Positions 8,948 through 17,500 of a DNA stretch of 64,000 nt are shown piece after piece. How positions within the stretch are numbered: position 1 is the stretch's first letter; the number at the start of each line of letters is the position of its first letter. A program made the translations under genes and the position numbers. The notes under the pieces were generated by a model. It had not been told where the DNA came from, did no database searches, and worked only from the letters and a program-made list of their open reading frames with translations. This DNA is from an uncultured Paracoccaceae bacterium (GTDB lineage: Bacteria > Pseudomonadota > Alphaproteobacteria > Rhodobacterales > Rhodobacteraceae): assembly GCA_947496605.1 (NCBI GenBank), contig CANMDF010000004.1:248001-312000 (forward strand), in the 5' to 3' direction.

Positions 8948-9751
8948 TTACGCCTCTGTCTTACGTGAGGAATCCAAGGCGCGTAGGACAAGGATAAGTG
9001 CGGGTGTCATGATCAATGCGGCGATCACGGTGTAGGTGATTTCATAGTTTCCGAACTCAAGCTCGCCAAATGCCGGACCGCGAGAGATGTCGCGGCTTGT
9101 CGCCCCGTCTTCGGCCAAGACAGACATCACACCATAAAGACCATAGTACATGGTCAAATTGATCAAGAGGAAGGTCGCGGGAAACGTGTTCCACATCAGT
9201 CGCCAAAGCTTAGGTGGATGAAAACGGGTGACATAGCGCTTTACGGCAAACCAACAGGCGACGCCAATAAAGACGAAAGCCACATTCATGAAGACTTTCA
9301 AAATCCAAAGATTGTGCAATCCATTCGGACTGTCTGAACCTTCATTCGCCCGCACAGAGCTGAGGGCATAATCATACGTCACATCCCACGACAGGATGAT
9401 GAATGGTAGGAACAGCCAACCAATGGCAAAAATGTTGATCCGGCTCTGCTTTTCACGCGGAAACCCATCATAGAGGATATCAACGCGCACGTGGCTATCT
9501 GTGGTCACGGCATAGCCGACACCGATAAGAACAGCGGCCCCGTAAAGCCACCACTGCAAGTCATCAAGCCAAGCTTGGTTCATGCCAGAGTTACGCAAAA
9601 TTACCTGTGCGGTAATCGCCAACATCAGGATCGGAAATAGCCATGCTGCGACGTTTGATATCTGAACAACAAACCGGTCTCCGCGGTTGTGTTCTTCGCG
9701 GCCCACCTCACCGGGGTCTGAAACGGCGACAAGCTCTTCTGGTGCTTCCAT
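8948..9751 (-). CDS. TRAP transporter small permease subunit (DctQ type)
   Basis: A 267-residue membrane protein with a hydrophilic start and about six hydrophobic stretches: VAAWLFPILMLAITAQVIL, WWLYGAAVLIGVGYAVTTD, IFAIGWLFLPFIILSWDV, VFMNVAFVFIGVACWFAVKR, WNTFPATFLLINLTMYYG and YTVIAALIMTPALILVL. Its length exceeds the usual four-helix DctQ (about 170) and fits the mannitol/chloroaromatic-type TRAP subgroup with extra C-terminal helices. RVDILYDGF after helix two is the conserved DctQ loop. It stands between the binding protein and the large permease in one operon. Confidence 0.88.
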   Translation of the reverse strand: MEAPEELVAVSDPGEVGREEHNRGDRFVVQISNVAAWLFPILMLAITAQVILRNSGMNQAWLDDLQWWLYGAAVLIGVGYAVTTDSHVRVDILYDGFPREKQSRINIFAIGWLFLPFIILSWDVTYDYALSSVRANEGSDSPNGLHNLWILKVFMNVAFVFIGVACWFAVKRYVTRFHPPKLWRLMWNTFPATFLLINLTMYYGLYGVMSVLAEDGATSRDISRGPAFGELEFGNYEITYTVIAALIMTPALILVLRALDSSRKTEA

Positions 9752-9787
9752 GACAACGGGGTCCTTTGCGTTGGCGTGTATTTGCAG

Positions 9788-9820
9788 ACAAAGGGGCGGG
9801 CACGTTGCCCGCCCCTTTGT
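9788..9820 (-). other. Perfect 14-bp stem-loop between TRAP binding-protein and permease genes
   Basis: The arms ACAAAGGGGCGGGC (9788-9801) and its exact complement (9807-9820) enclose the five-base loop ACGTT. In the operon transcript this hairpin follows the binding-protein stop (9842) by 21 bases and precedes the small permease start (9751). There is no U-run after it on the minus strand, whereas GTGTTTTT follows it on the plus strand. It therefore looks like an RNA 3' stabiliser or partial attenuator that lets the binding protein outnumber the permease, and it could also terminate antisense transcripts. Confidence 0.7.
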
Positions 9821-9841
9821 GTTTTTCAGCTCATATCGAAA

Positions 9842-10888
9842 TTAGTCCCGTGGACGTGGCAGGTAGATGTTGTTTACCCAAGTTTTGTAACCAGTGCGGA
9901 ATTCCTGAAGGTCAGCCCAAACAAGTGCGAAGTACTCGTCTTCTGCTGCCAGCTCAGCCGCCACTTCGTTCCATGTGGACTCGAATGTATCCAACATTTC
10001 AGTAGGCCACTGACGAATGGTCACGCCGTTTTCTTCGACGTTTGCGTTCATCGCCGCAAAGTTCTTGGCTTCACCTTCCGCATAGTTGGTGGTGATGTTG
10101 GCCAAGCAAGCAACTTCGATCTGGTTCTGAGAGAACTCATCTAGGTCATCCCAGCGGTCCTTGTTGATCAGCAGCTCGAACATTGTCGCAGGCTGGTGCC
10201 AACCAGGGAAGTAGTTGTTGGACGCAATGTTATAGAAACCCAAACGCTGGTCGATCAGCGGCATAGAGAATTCTGTCGCATCAATCGCACCACGCTCAAG
10301 CGCTGGGAAGATGTCACCAGCGGCCAACAAGGATGTTGATACACCCAAACGCTGCATAACTTCGGCACCCAGACCAAAGAAGCGCATGTTCAGACCCTCA
10401 AGGTCTTCAACACTGTTGATTGGCTCTTTGAACCAGCCTGATGTCTCTGGCGCGATAATACCGCATGGCATAACCTTCACGTTATAGCCATTCTCGTCAT
10501 ACATACGCTGGAACAGCTCGGCGCCGTCGTCATAGAGCATCCATGCGAGGAATTCACCGGCCTCTGGGCCGAATGGTACAGCAGCGAAAAGCGAAGCAGA
10601 TGTGATCTTACCCTGCCAGTAACCTGCTGTTGTGTAAGCTGCATCAACAGAACCGTTAGACACAGCATCCAAAGCTTCCAAAGTTGGCACCAACTCTCCG
10701 GGATCGAAGTGCTCAAACTCAACTTCAGTTGAAATGCTGTTGATCTTCTCAACAAAATCTACACCAGCGGTACCAAGGATCGGCAGGTTGCGAGAGAACG
10801 CAGATGTCATCTCAAGCACTTCTTGTGCCTGTGCAGCACCACCTGTCGTCATTGCAGCGACAAGGCCCATAGCCATTACTTTTTTCAT
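9842..10888 (-). CDS. TRAP transporter substrate-binding protein (DctP type, TakP-like)
   Basis: A 348-residue periplasmic binding protein with a signal peptide (MKKVMAMGLVAAMTTGGAA, cleavage after QA near residue 21). The substrate region MRFFGLGAEVMQRLGVS, GDIFPALERGAIDATEF and GFYNIASNNYFPGWHQP follows the TakP pattern known for 2-oxo acids bound with a metal ion; the usual DATEW is DATEF here. A carboxylate ligand is therefore likely but unidentified. A strong GGGAGGAA ribosome binding site (10894-10901) precedes the ATG. It heads the minus-strand operon with both permeases and an aldehyde dehydrogenase, divergent from a LysR gene. Confidence 0.9.
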   Translation of the reverse strand: MKKVMAMGLVAAMTTGGAAQAQEVLEMTSAFSRNLPILGTAGVDFVEKINSISTEVEFEHFDPGELVPTLEALDAVSNGSVDAAYTTAGYWQGKITSASLFAAVPFGPEAGEFLAWMLYDDGAELFQRMYDENGYNVKVMPCGIIAPETSGWFKEPINSVEDLEGLNMRFFGLGAEVMQRLGVSTSLLAAGDIFPALERGAIDATEFSMPLIDQRLGFYNIASNNYFPGWHQPATMFELLINKDRWDDLDEFSQNQIEVACLANITTNYAEGEAKNFAAMNANVEENGVTIRQWPTEMLDTFESTWNEVAAELAAEDEYFALVWADLQEFRTGYKTWVNNIYLPRPRD

Positions 10889-11252
10889 AAATATTCCTCC
10901 CAGAATAAAGCCCTCAAAGTCTAGAGGGTATGTTGGTCCTGTGTTTCACAAAGACGGTCATGACCAGCAAACCGCCCAATAGTCACCCCAAGGGATTTAG
11001 ACCTAGGGCTATGCGAAAGCGCGAAGCTATTTGTTGATCTGTGTCAAAGGTCTGGAATTTGTGTTGATGTGCCTCCCCACACGCTCAGCCCTCCGTAACC
11101 TGCAACATCGCCCCCTCGCAGTATGAGCCATCACTATTGACGACTTTTTCCATTCTGTAAGCAGGATTTGTTGTATTTTTGTTTAGAAAAACTTATTTAA
11201 GATTAAGATTTTGTGAATACTTGTAATTCTTCAGTGGTAAAGTGACTTTTCA
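10889..11252. promoter_or_regulatory. Divergent promoter region between TRAP operon and LysR regulator
   Basis: This 364-base stretch has no credible gene. It holds the strong binding-protein ribosome site at its left end and an AT-rich segment at about 11160-11230, including CTTATTTAAG, whose arms CTTA and TAAG form a short palindrome. Position suggests the LysR protein binds here to control both directions, as usual for this family. I cannot define a single T-N11-A box with confidence. Confidence 0.45.
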
Positions 11253-12146
11253 TTGTCAGATATCAATCTCAAATTACTCCACTCTTTCCTCGCAGTCGCA
11301 CGATTAGGAAGCTTCCGTCTCGCCGCGGATGCTGCGCGGCGCTCGACCCCTGCCATCAGCATGCAAATCAAAGAGCTTGAAGACCAAGTCGGGATGCGTC
11401 TGTTTGTGAGACATGCAAAATCCGTTTCGCTGACACCAAATGGACGCATCCTGTTTGAACGTACCGAACGCGCAATGCGCGACATCGATGATGGGTTTCA
11501 GTCGCTGGCAGATATTGCAGCGATGCGGCAGTCAACGGTTACGATCGCATGTGCAGCGACATTGGCACCCAAACGATTGGGCGGCGTGCTGACTACCTTT
11601 CGTAGACGTTTTCCAGATAGCAGCGTCAGGTTGATTGAAGCACCGCCTGCGGCTGCACTACAAATTCTAGAACGACAGGTCGCCGAGTTCTATGTTGGAC
11701 CATCAGTTTCGGATCTTAAGACCTTTACGTTTGAGAAGCTGGCCAATGAACCTCTTTTGGCATGTATACCGCCCGAGTTTGATCAAGGGCGTGATCGTCT
11801 GTGGTTCGAAGACCTCAAAGAGTTTCCGATCATCATGCTGGATCAATCGACTGCCATCCGCACATTGATCGACAACATTACCTATCGCAAAGGACTGACT
11901 TTGAATGTGGCCTATGAACTGCAAAACGCATTCACAGCGCTTAGTTTTGCATCGGCAGGATTGGGGGTCGCTTTACTGCCATCTATCGCGATCGAAATGT
12001 CTGACTTTGATGGGTTCCGCGTGGTCCCTTTCCGCGAGCCCGAGGCAGCACGTGAGGTAGGCATCATCGCCGAAAAAGGGTACGTTCAACATAACTACTC
12101 GGAACAATTAATGCGCTTGATCCGCGCGGCGTTTGCGCAAAGCTAA
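11253..12146 (+). CDS. LysR family transcriptional regulator
   Basis: A 297-residue LysR protein with the N-terminal winged helix (LLHSFLAVARLGSFRLAADAARRSTPAISMQIKELE at residues 8-43, described here by its ends) and a two-lobed effector domain ending in SAGLGVALLPSIAI. The frame begins with TTG at 11253; no ATG lies nearby, and no strong ribosome site is visible. It is divergent from the TRAP operon, which makes it the likely regulator of the transporter and the two aldehyde dehydrogenases. Its ligand is unknown. Confidence 0.85.
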   Translation: MSDINLKLLHSFLAVARLGSFRLAADAARRSTPAISMQIKELEDQVGMRLFVRHAKSVSLTPNGRILFERTERAMRDIDDGFQSLADIAAMRQSTVTIACAATLAPKRLGGVLTTFRRRFPDSSVRLIEAPPAAALQILERQVAEFYVGPSVSDLKTFTFEKLANEPLLACIPPEFDQGRDRLWFEDLKEFPIIMLDQSTAIRTLIDNITYRKGLTLNVAYELQNAFTALSFASAGLGVALLPSIAIEMSDFDGFRVVPFREPEAAREVGIIAEKGYVQHNYSEQLMRLIRAAFAQS

Positions 12147-12166
12147 GCGAACATTGCAAAGAGACG

Positions 12167-13084
12167 TTAGGAATGACCTGCTAGACGTAACAGTTTCTGC
12201 GCGACCTCTCGCCCGCTCACACCCGCAAATTTGGAAGGCAAGTAAGCCTCGAGAAAGGCAGTAACATCGGGCGTAATGACTGGCCCTGCATCTATGATAT
12301 CGCGCAGTTCGGCAGCAGACCTCGGATGGTATCCAACCTTATTCTCAAAAATGTAGGCCTCTGCTGATCCAGGCAGGTATTCGCAGATTCGGTCACCGAT
12401 CAACCAACTTGGGAAAATGACGGGCTTACCTAGCGCCCAAGCCTCATAAACCATTGTGCCAAAGTCAGAAATAACAATGTCTGCATCAATCAGTTGGATA
12501 GAAGTTGGAGTCTTAGAAGATCGGTTTCGCGGATGCAGGGAAATGTCAGTTGGGTATTTGGCACCAAGGCGTTCGAAATCTTCTGAAAACTCAGGGTAGG
12601 ATGAAGTCGAAACCTGATCTTTCCCATTCTTGCGCCAATCATGCGTCGGTGCCCAAAGCAATTTGGGTTGCTTAGTAGGATCATATGTTCGCGACTTTTG
12701 CAACTCAAGCAATAAATCAAGCCTTGGCCAGCCAACGCCGCTGATCTGATCTTCTGTTAGCGTCACTTGAGGATGCGCCAAAAGCTTATCACGCTGCCAA
12801 GGCCCCGGGACAAGCAAATGCTCAAGACTATTTATGTATAAGTCCCCATCAGAATTAACCATTGTAAGGTAGTTTTTGTCCGCAACACCGTGAGACATAA
12901 GGACATGCTGCCTACCACGCGCAAAGAGCCCAAAGGTCATCCGTATCTGGCGGGGCAGACGCCCCAAATATCGGTTTGATGTCCAAGCACGTACCGGTAA
13001 ATGCTTGGAAATCGAGCTGTTGATTTGATCAGTGACAGCTGCATAATTTCCAGCTTTTCCCTCAAGATGAATAAGCCTTTTCAT
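12167..13084 (-). CDS. CDP-glycerol glycerophosphotransferase-like protein (orphan surface-polymer enzyme)
   Basis: A 305-residue protein with the C-terminal GT-B fold of the TagB/TagF-like family: GVGWPRLDLLL, KLLWAPTHDWRKNG, DISLHPRNRSS, then DADIVISDFGTMVYEAWALGKPVIFPSW. That SD..T...EA..LGKPV strip binds the nucleotide donor in the family. The membrane-anchoring N-terminal part of true teichoic acid enzymes is short here. ATG 13084 was chosen because the region further upstream does not resemble the family. It has no polysaccharide neighbours, lies beside tRNA-Leu and has more A/T-ending codons than its neighbours, which suggests horizontal acquisition. Function is uncertain. Confidence 0.65.
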   Translation of the reverse strand: MKRLIHLEGKAGNYAAVTDQINSSISKHLPVRAWTSNRYLGRLPRQIRMTFGLFARGRQHVLMSHGVADKNYLTMVNSDGDLYINSLEHLLVPGPWQRDKLLAHPQVTLTEDQISGVGWPRLDLLLELQKSRTYDPTKQPKLLWAPTHDWRKNGKDQVSTSSYPEFSEDFERLGAKYPTDISLHPRNRSSKTPTSIQLIDADIVISDFGTMVYEAWALGKPVIFPSWLIGDRICEYLPGSAEAYIFENKVGYHPRSAAELRDIIDAGPVITPDVTAFLEAYLPSKFAGVSGREVAQKLLRLAGHS

Positions 13085-13234
13085 GGACCTGCAACCTTCG
13101 CCAATTTGCGGCATCGTTGCGCGAACACCTGCCGGGTTCAAGCGGTATTGCGCGTGCCGCGCCACTAGCCGCGAAAATCATCTATGGAAGATATACCCTG
13201 TGACGTCGGCGTTCATCGGACTGTTTCGCTATTC

Positions 13235-13320
13235 TGGTGCCCGCGGCCGGACTCGAACCGGCACGGCCTTACGGCCAAGAGATTTTAAGTCTCCAGTGTC
13301 TACCATTCCACCACGCGGGC
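13235..13320 (-). tRNA. tRNA-Leu (anticodon UAA)
   Basis: The minus strand folds as a class II tRNA. The acceptor arm pairs GCCCGCG (13314-13320) with CGCGGGC (13239-13245), followed by discriminator A and an encoded CCA (13235-13237). The anticodon stem-loop GAGACTTAAAATCTC gives anticodon TAA, a long variable arm (GGCCGTAAGGCC) follows, and GGTTCGAGTCC is the T arm. The long variable arm and anticodon identify leucine. Confidence 0.96.
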
Positions 13321-13364
13321 ACAGCCCTTTCCTAATCACAGCTGACCGCCTCGGCAAGCGGTGA

Positions 13365-13904
13365 TCAGATGTCCTGAGGCAACGGTTCCGTCAAAAGTGA
13401 CCGTTCTTGCAGCCAAGGGTTCATTTCAACAGCAGACCGCAAAGCTTTTTGGGCTTCGTCATCGCGCCCAAGACCAATCAGCGTCAGCCCTTTGCCAGAT
13501 AAGGCCGCGATATGGGTGGGCATGATCTCGAGTGCCTTATTAAGATCGACAAGTGCCGCTTCAAAATCGCGGGCAAGAAAGCTGGCGAATGCGCGTTGAT
13601 TATAGCCTTCGGCATAATTCGGGCAGTAATCCACGAGCCGCGTGAAACTTTCGCGTGCACCCAGAAAATCATACACGCCGCGTCGTGACATGCCTTCTTG
13701 CAGCATTTCTTGCGCAATCGGGTCAGGCGCATCCAGCCAAAGTTCCCAAAGTTGATTGCTCAGCACGCGGGCTTCGCTTTCTCCGCGAGACACCTCAAGT
13801 TCGGCATGGATTTCTGACATGCGCACGCTGTGATCTGTCACAGGTGGGCAAGTTTCGGCCAAGGCGGGTGCAGCAATAATGCAAAAAGGAATGACATATC
13901 TCAT
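13365..13904 (-). CDS. Periplasmic tetratricopeptide repeat protein
   Basis: A 179-residue protein with a short signal peptide (MRYVIPFCIIAAPALAETC) and three tandem TPR-like helices: YDFLGARESFTRLVDYCP, AEGYNQRAFASFLARDFEAA and IAALSGKGLTLIGLGRDDEA, each with the spacing of Gly/Ala and Tyr/Phe residues expected of TPR units. It probably mediates protein contacts in the periplasm. ATG 13904 was chosen because it creates the signal peptide; upstream sequence in frame is the end of the PutR region. It follows PutR on the same strand by 37 bases but is not known to take part in proline catabolism. Confidence 0.75.
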   Translation of the reverse strand: MRYVIPFCIIAAPALAETCPPVTDHSVRMSEIHAELEVSRGESEARVLSNQLWELWLDAPDPIAQEMLQEGMSRRGVYDFLGARESFTRLVDYCPNYAEGYNQRAFASFLARDFEAALVDLNKALEIMPTHIAALSGKGLTLIGLGRDDEAQKALRSAVEMNPWLQERSLLTEPLPQDI

Positions 13905-13941
13905 ACCAGAAGTATCTGAGACGATTTGCCATTTGGTCAAG

Positions 13942-14433
13942 TCACGTCGCTGTGCTTGGTGAAACCGGAGACAGACCTTCCTCTTTGACAGCCTGCATCG
14001 CGACATAAGTTGACGTATTTGCCACATGCGGCAAAGTCGATATTTTCTCGGCCAAAACAGCACGGTATCCCGTCATACCCGCAGTGCGCACTTTCAACAG
14101 ATAATCAAATGCACCTGCAATCAAATGGCACTGTTCAATCTCAGGGACACGCAACACTGCATCATTGAACGCCGCAAGCGCGGTTTCACGAGTGTCTGTC
14201 AATTTCACCTCAACAAAGGCGACATGATCACGGCCCAGACGGATTGGATCGTAAAGGGCCCGGTAGCCGCGAATGACACCTTGATCTTCCAGCCGCTTCA
14301 ACCGCGCCTGCGTCGGCGACTTAGACAATCCGATGCGACGGGCCAGCTCCGTAACACTTATGCGTCCTTCAACCGTCAAAATATCCAAAATCTTTCGGTC
14401 AAATGCATCTAGCTCTGAGTGCGTTTCGGCCAT
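13942..14433 (-). CDS. putR: Lrp/AsnC family regulator of proline catabolism (PutR)
   Basis: A 163-residue Lrp-type protein: N-terminal helix-turn-helix (LDAFDRKILDILTVEGRISV then ELARRIGLSKSPTQARLKRL) and a C-terminal RAM ligand domain (HLIAGAFDYLLKVRTAGM). In alphaproteobacteria a regulator of this type stands divergent from putA and activates it in the presence of proline; the same arrangement is seen here, with PutA starting at 14540. The intergenic region carries a long inverted repeat that is the probable binding site. The slightly long N-terminus is usual for PutR. Confidence 0.88.
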   Translation of the reverse strand: MAETHSELDAFDRKILDILTVEGRISVTELARRIGLSKSPTQARLKRLEDQGVIRGYRALYDPIRLGRDHVAFVEVKLTDTRETALAAFNDAVLRVPEIEQCHLIAGAFDYLLKVRTAGMTGYRAVLAEKISTLPHVANTSTYVAMQAVKEEGLSPVSPSTAT

Positions 14434-14447
14434 TACTCATCCATTCT

Positions 14448-14495
14448 ATAGTCGATTTGACCGTCAGAATTACACAATGAAGTCAGATTGACTAT
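14448..14495. promoter_or_regulatory. Long imperfect inverted repeat, probable PutR operator
   Basis: ATAGTCGATTTGA at 14448-14460 faces TCAGATTGACTAT at 14483-14495. The arms match at 11 of 13 positions when one is reversed and complemented, and are separated by 22 bases. The site lies in the 106-base gap between the divergent putR and putA starts. Lrp-family proteins bind such spaced AT-flanked arms as multimers, so this is the likely proline-responsive operator. Confidence 0.65.
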
Positions 14496-14539
14496 AATTT
14501 TTGCGGTATCATAGCCGAAATTATTGTTAGGAGCATCCC

Positions 14540-17500
14540 ATGCCACGCGATCATAGCGCCAACTTACGCCATCAGATTGACCTTGCAATGTATAGCGCTG
14601 AGGCCGCAACAGTTGACGCCCTTGTCACAGCGGCCCAGCTGACCGCAGCGGACCGCAAACGCATTTCTGATCGTGCGGCTGATCTGGTCACGCAAATCCG
14701 TAACAGCTCTGATCCCGGCCTAATGGAGGTTTTCCTTGCAGAATATGGCCTGTCTACGGATGAAGGTATCGCGCTGATGTGTCTGGCCGAGGCTTTGCTG
14801 CGGGTCCCTGATGCCGAAACCATGGATGAGCTGATTGAGGATAAGATTGCACCGTCTGACTGGGGCAAACATCTGGGGCATTCTGCGTCATCACTCGTGA
14901 ATGCTTCGACATGGGCACTGATGCTGACAGGGCGTGTCTTGGATGATGAACAGCCGGGGCTCACACGACACTTGCGCAGTGCTGTCAAACGCCTCGGCGA
15001 GCCCGTTATTCGCACCGCCGTCGCGCGTGCCATGCGCGAAATGGGGCGCCAGTTCGTGCTGGGCGAAGACATTGGCAAGGCCATGAAACGTGCCGAAGGT
15101 ATGCAGGCCAAAGGATTCACTTATAGCTACGATATGTTGGGTGAAGCGGCCCGCACCGATGCGGATGCTAAAGGGTATCACCTCGCCTATTCCCGCGCGA
15201 TCAGTGCAATTGCCGAACACTGCACCCACGACAGCGTCGCCGAAAACCCCGGTATCTCGGTCAAACTATCCGCATTGCATGCCCGTTACGAAGTCGCCCA
15301 AGACGCCCGCGTGATGGAAGAACTCGTGCCACGCGTCCGTGCGCTGGCGCTGCTCGCGAAATCTGCGGGCATGGGTTTCAATATCGACGCGGAAGAAGCA
15401 GATCGCCTATCGTTGTCGCTGGATGTGATTGGTGCGGTCTTGGCCGAACCTGCCTTGGCCAATTGGGAAGGCTTCGGCGTCGTCGTCCAAGCATACGGGC
15501 AGCGTGCACCCTTGGTCCTTGATTGCTTGCATGACATGGCGAGGCGTCATGATCGCAAGATCATGGTGCGCCTTGTCAAAGGCGCGTATTGGGACGCTGA
15601 GATTAAGCGTGCCCAAGTGGAAGGTATCGATGGCTTTCCGGTCTTCACAGCCAAACAGCACACCGACATCAGCTATATCAGCAACGCACGCAAACTGCTG
15701 GGCATGACCGACCGCATTTACCCGCAGTTCGCCACACATAATGCACATACCGTCGCGGCGGTCTTGGATATCGCACAGCAACTAGGACGCAACGCAAGCG
15801 ACTATGAATTCCAACGCCTGCACGGCATGGGCGAGACTTTGCACACCATTGTTTTGCAGTCAGAAAACACACGGTGCCGGATTTACGCGCCTGTTGGTGC
15901 CCACGAAGACCTGCTTGCTTATCTCGTGCGTCGTCTGCTGGAGAACGGAGCGAACTCTAGTTTTGTTAACCAGATCGTAGATGAGGATGTCCCGCCCAAC
16001 GTGGTTGCCGCTTGCCCGTTCGATGCCATCGGCCAAGGCCCTAACCTAGATACTGGCCCAAACATCTATCTACCTGAACGTATCAATTCACGCGGATGGG
16101 ATCTGACACATACGCCAACGCTGACAGCGCTCACCAAAGGGCGCGATCTGCATAAATCCACCCAATGGGACGCCGCCCCCGTATTATCATCTTGCCCAAA
16201 AAACTCCTGCCGGAGGCTCCAAAACCCGGCCCCAATTACGAACCCCGCAAAGCCGGGTGACGTCGTCGGGCAGGTCCAGAACGCAACAGAACAAGACGTG
16301 GCCATAGCCATTGAAACGGCTGCCAAATGGAACGTGGATGTTGAAAAACGCGCCAACATATTGAATGCAGCCGCCGATGCCTATGAGGCCAACGCCGGAG
16401 AGCTTTTCACAATCCTGGCGCGGGAAGCCGGTAAATCCCTGCCTGATGCTGTTGCTGAACTGCGTGAAGCGGTCGATTTCCTACGCTACTACGCAGCCCA
16501 AGCCCAGTCAGACGATCACGCGCGCGGTGTCTGGACATGCATTAGTCCTTGGAATTTTCCATTGGCAATCTTCACAGGGCAGATCGCCGCGGCACTTGCC
16601 ACTGGTAACGCGGTTCTTGCCAAGCCAGCCGAACAAACACCGTTGATCGCAACCCGTGCGATTGGCTTATTGCATGATGCGGGCGTGCCCAGAGAGGTCT
16701 TGCAACTGCTGCCGGGTGGCGGTGGTATCGGTGCGGCATTGACGGCTGATCCCCGGATCAGCGGTGTGGCTTTTACGGGCTCGACAGCGACAGCACTGAA
16801 AATTCGCAGCAACATGGCCGCACATTGCGTACCCGGCACGCCTTTGATCGCAGAAACCGGCGGATTGAACGCCATGATCGTCGACAGCACCGCCCTGCCT
16901 GAACACGCCGTGCGGGATATCATCAACGGGTCTTTCCAATCGGCAGGTCAACGCTGCTCTGCTTTGCGCTGTCTTTATGTTCAAGAAGACATCGCGGACA
17001 ATCTGCTGACCATGCTGAAAGGTGCAATGGATGAATTGTGCGTAGGCGACCCTTGGCATCTATCAACGGATGTGGGCCCGGTGATCGATGCTGCGGCACA
17101 TAAAGGCATCGCGGACCATATCGCGCAGGCTGAACGCGAAGGGCGTATTATCCACCAGGTCGCAGCCCCCAGTACAGGGCACTTCATCGCCCCCACAGCC
17201 ATTTGCGTAAACAGCATTTCCGAGATGACAAAAGAGATATTTGGCCCGGTTCTGCATGTGGCAACCTTCAAGGCATCTGAACTGGAAGACGTGGTGCAGG
17301 CCATCAATGCAACCGGTTATGGTCTGACCTTTGGTCTGCATACGCGTATCGATGACCGCGTACAGACCATTGTTGAAACTGTGCAGGCGGGCAACATTTA
17401 CGTCAACCGCGACCAAATCGGCGCTGTTGTCGGCAGCCAGCCGTTTGGTGGTGAAGGGCTTTCCGGAACTGGACCAAAGGCAGGCGGGCCACATTATCTG

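Noticed and set aside
12147..13234. Integration site or mobile element beside tRNA-Leu
   Set aside because: No integrase, no duplicated tRNA 3' end and no terminal repeats were found, so only possible past transfer of the single neighbouring gene is noted.
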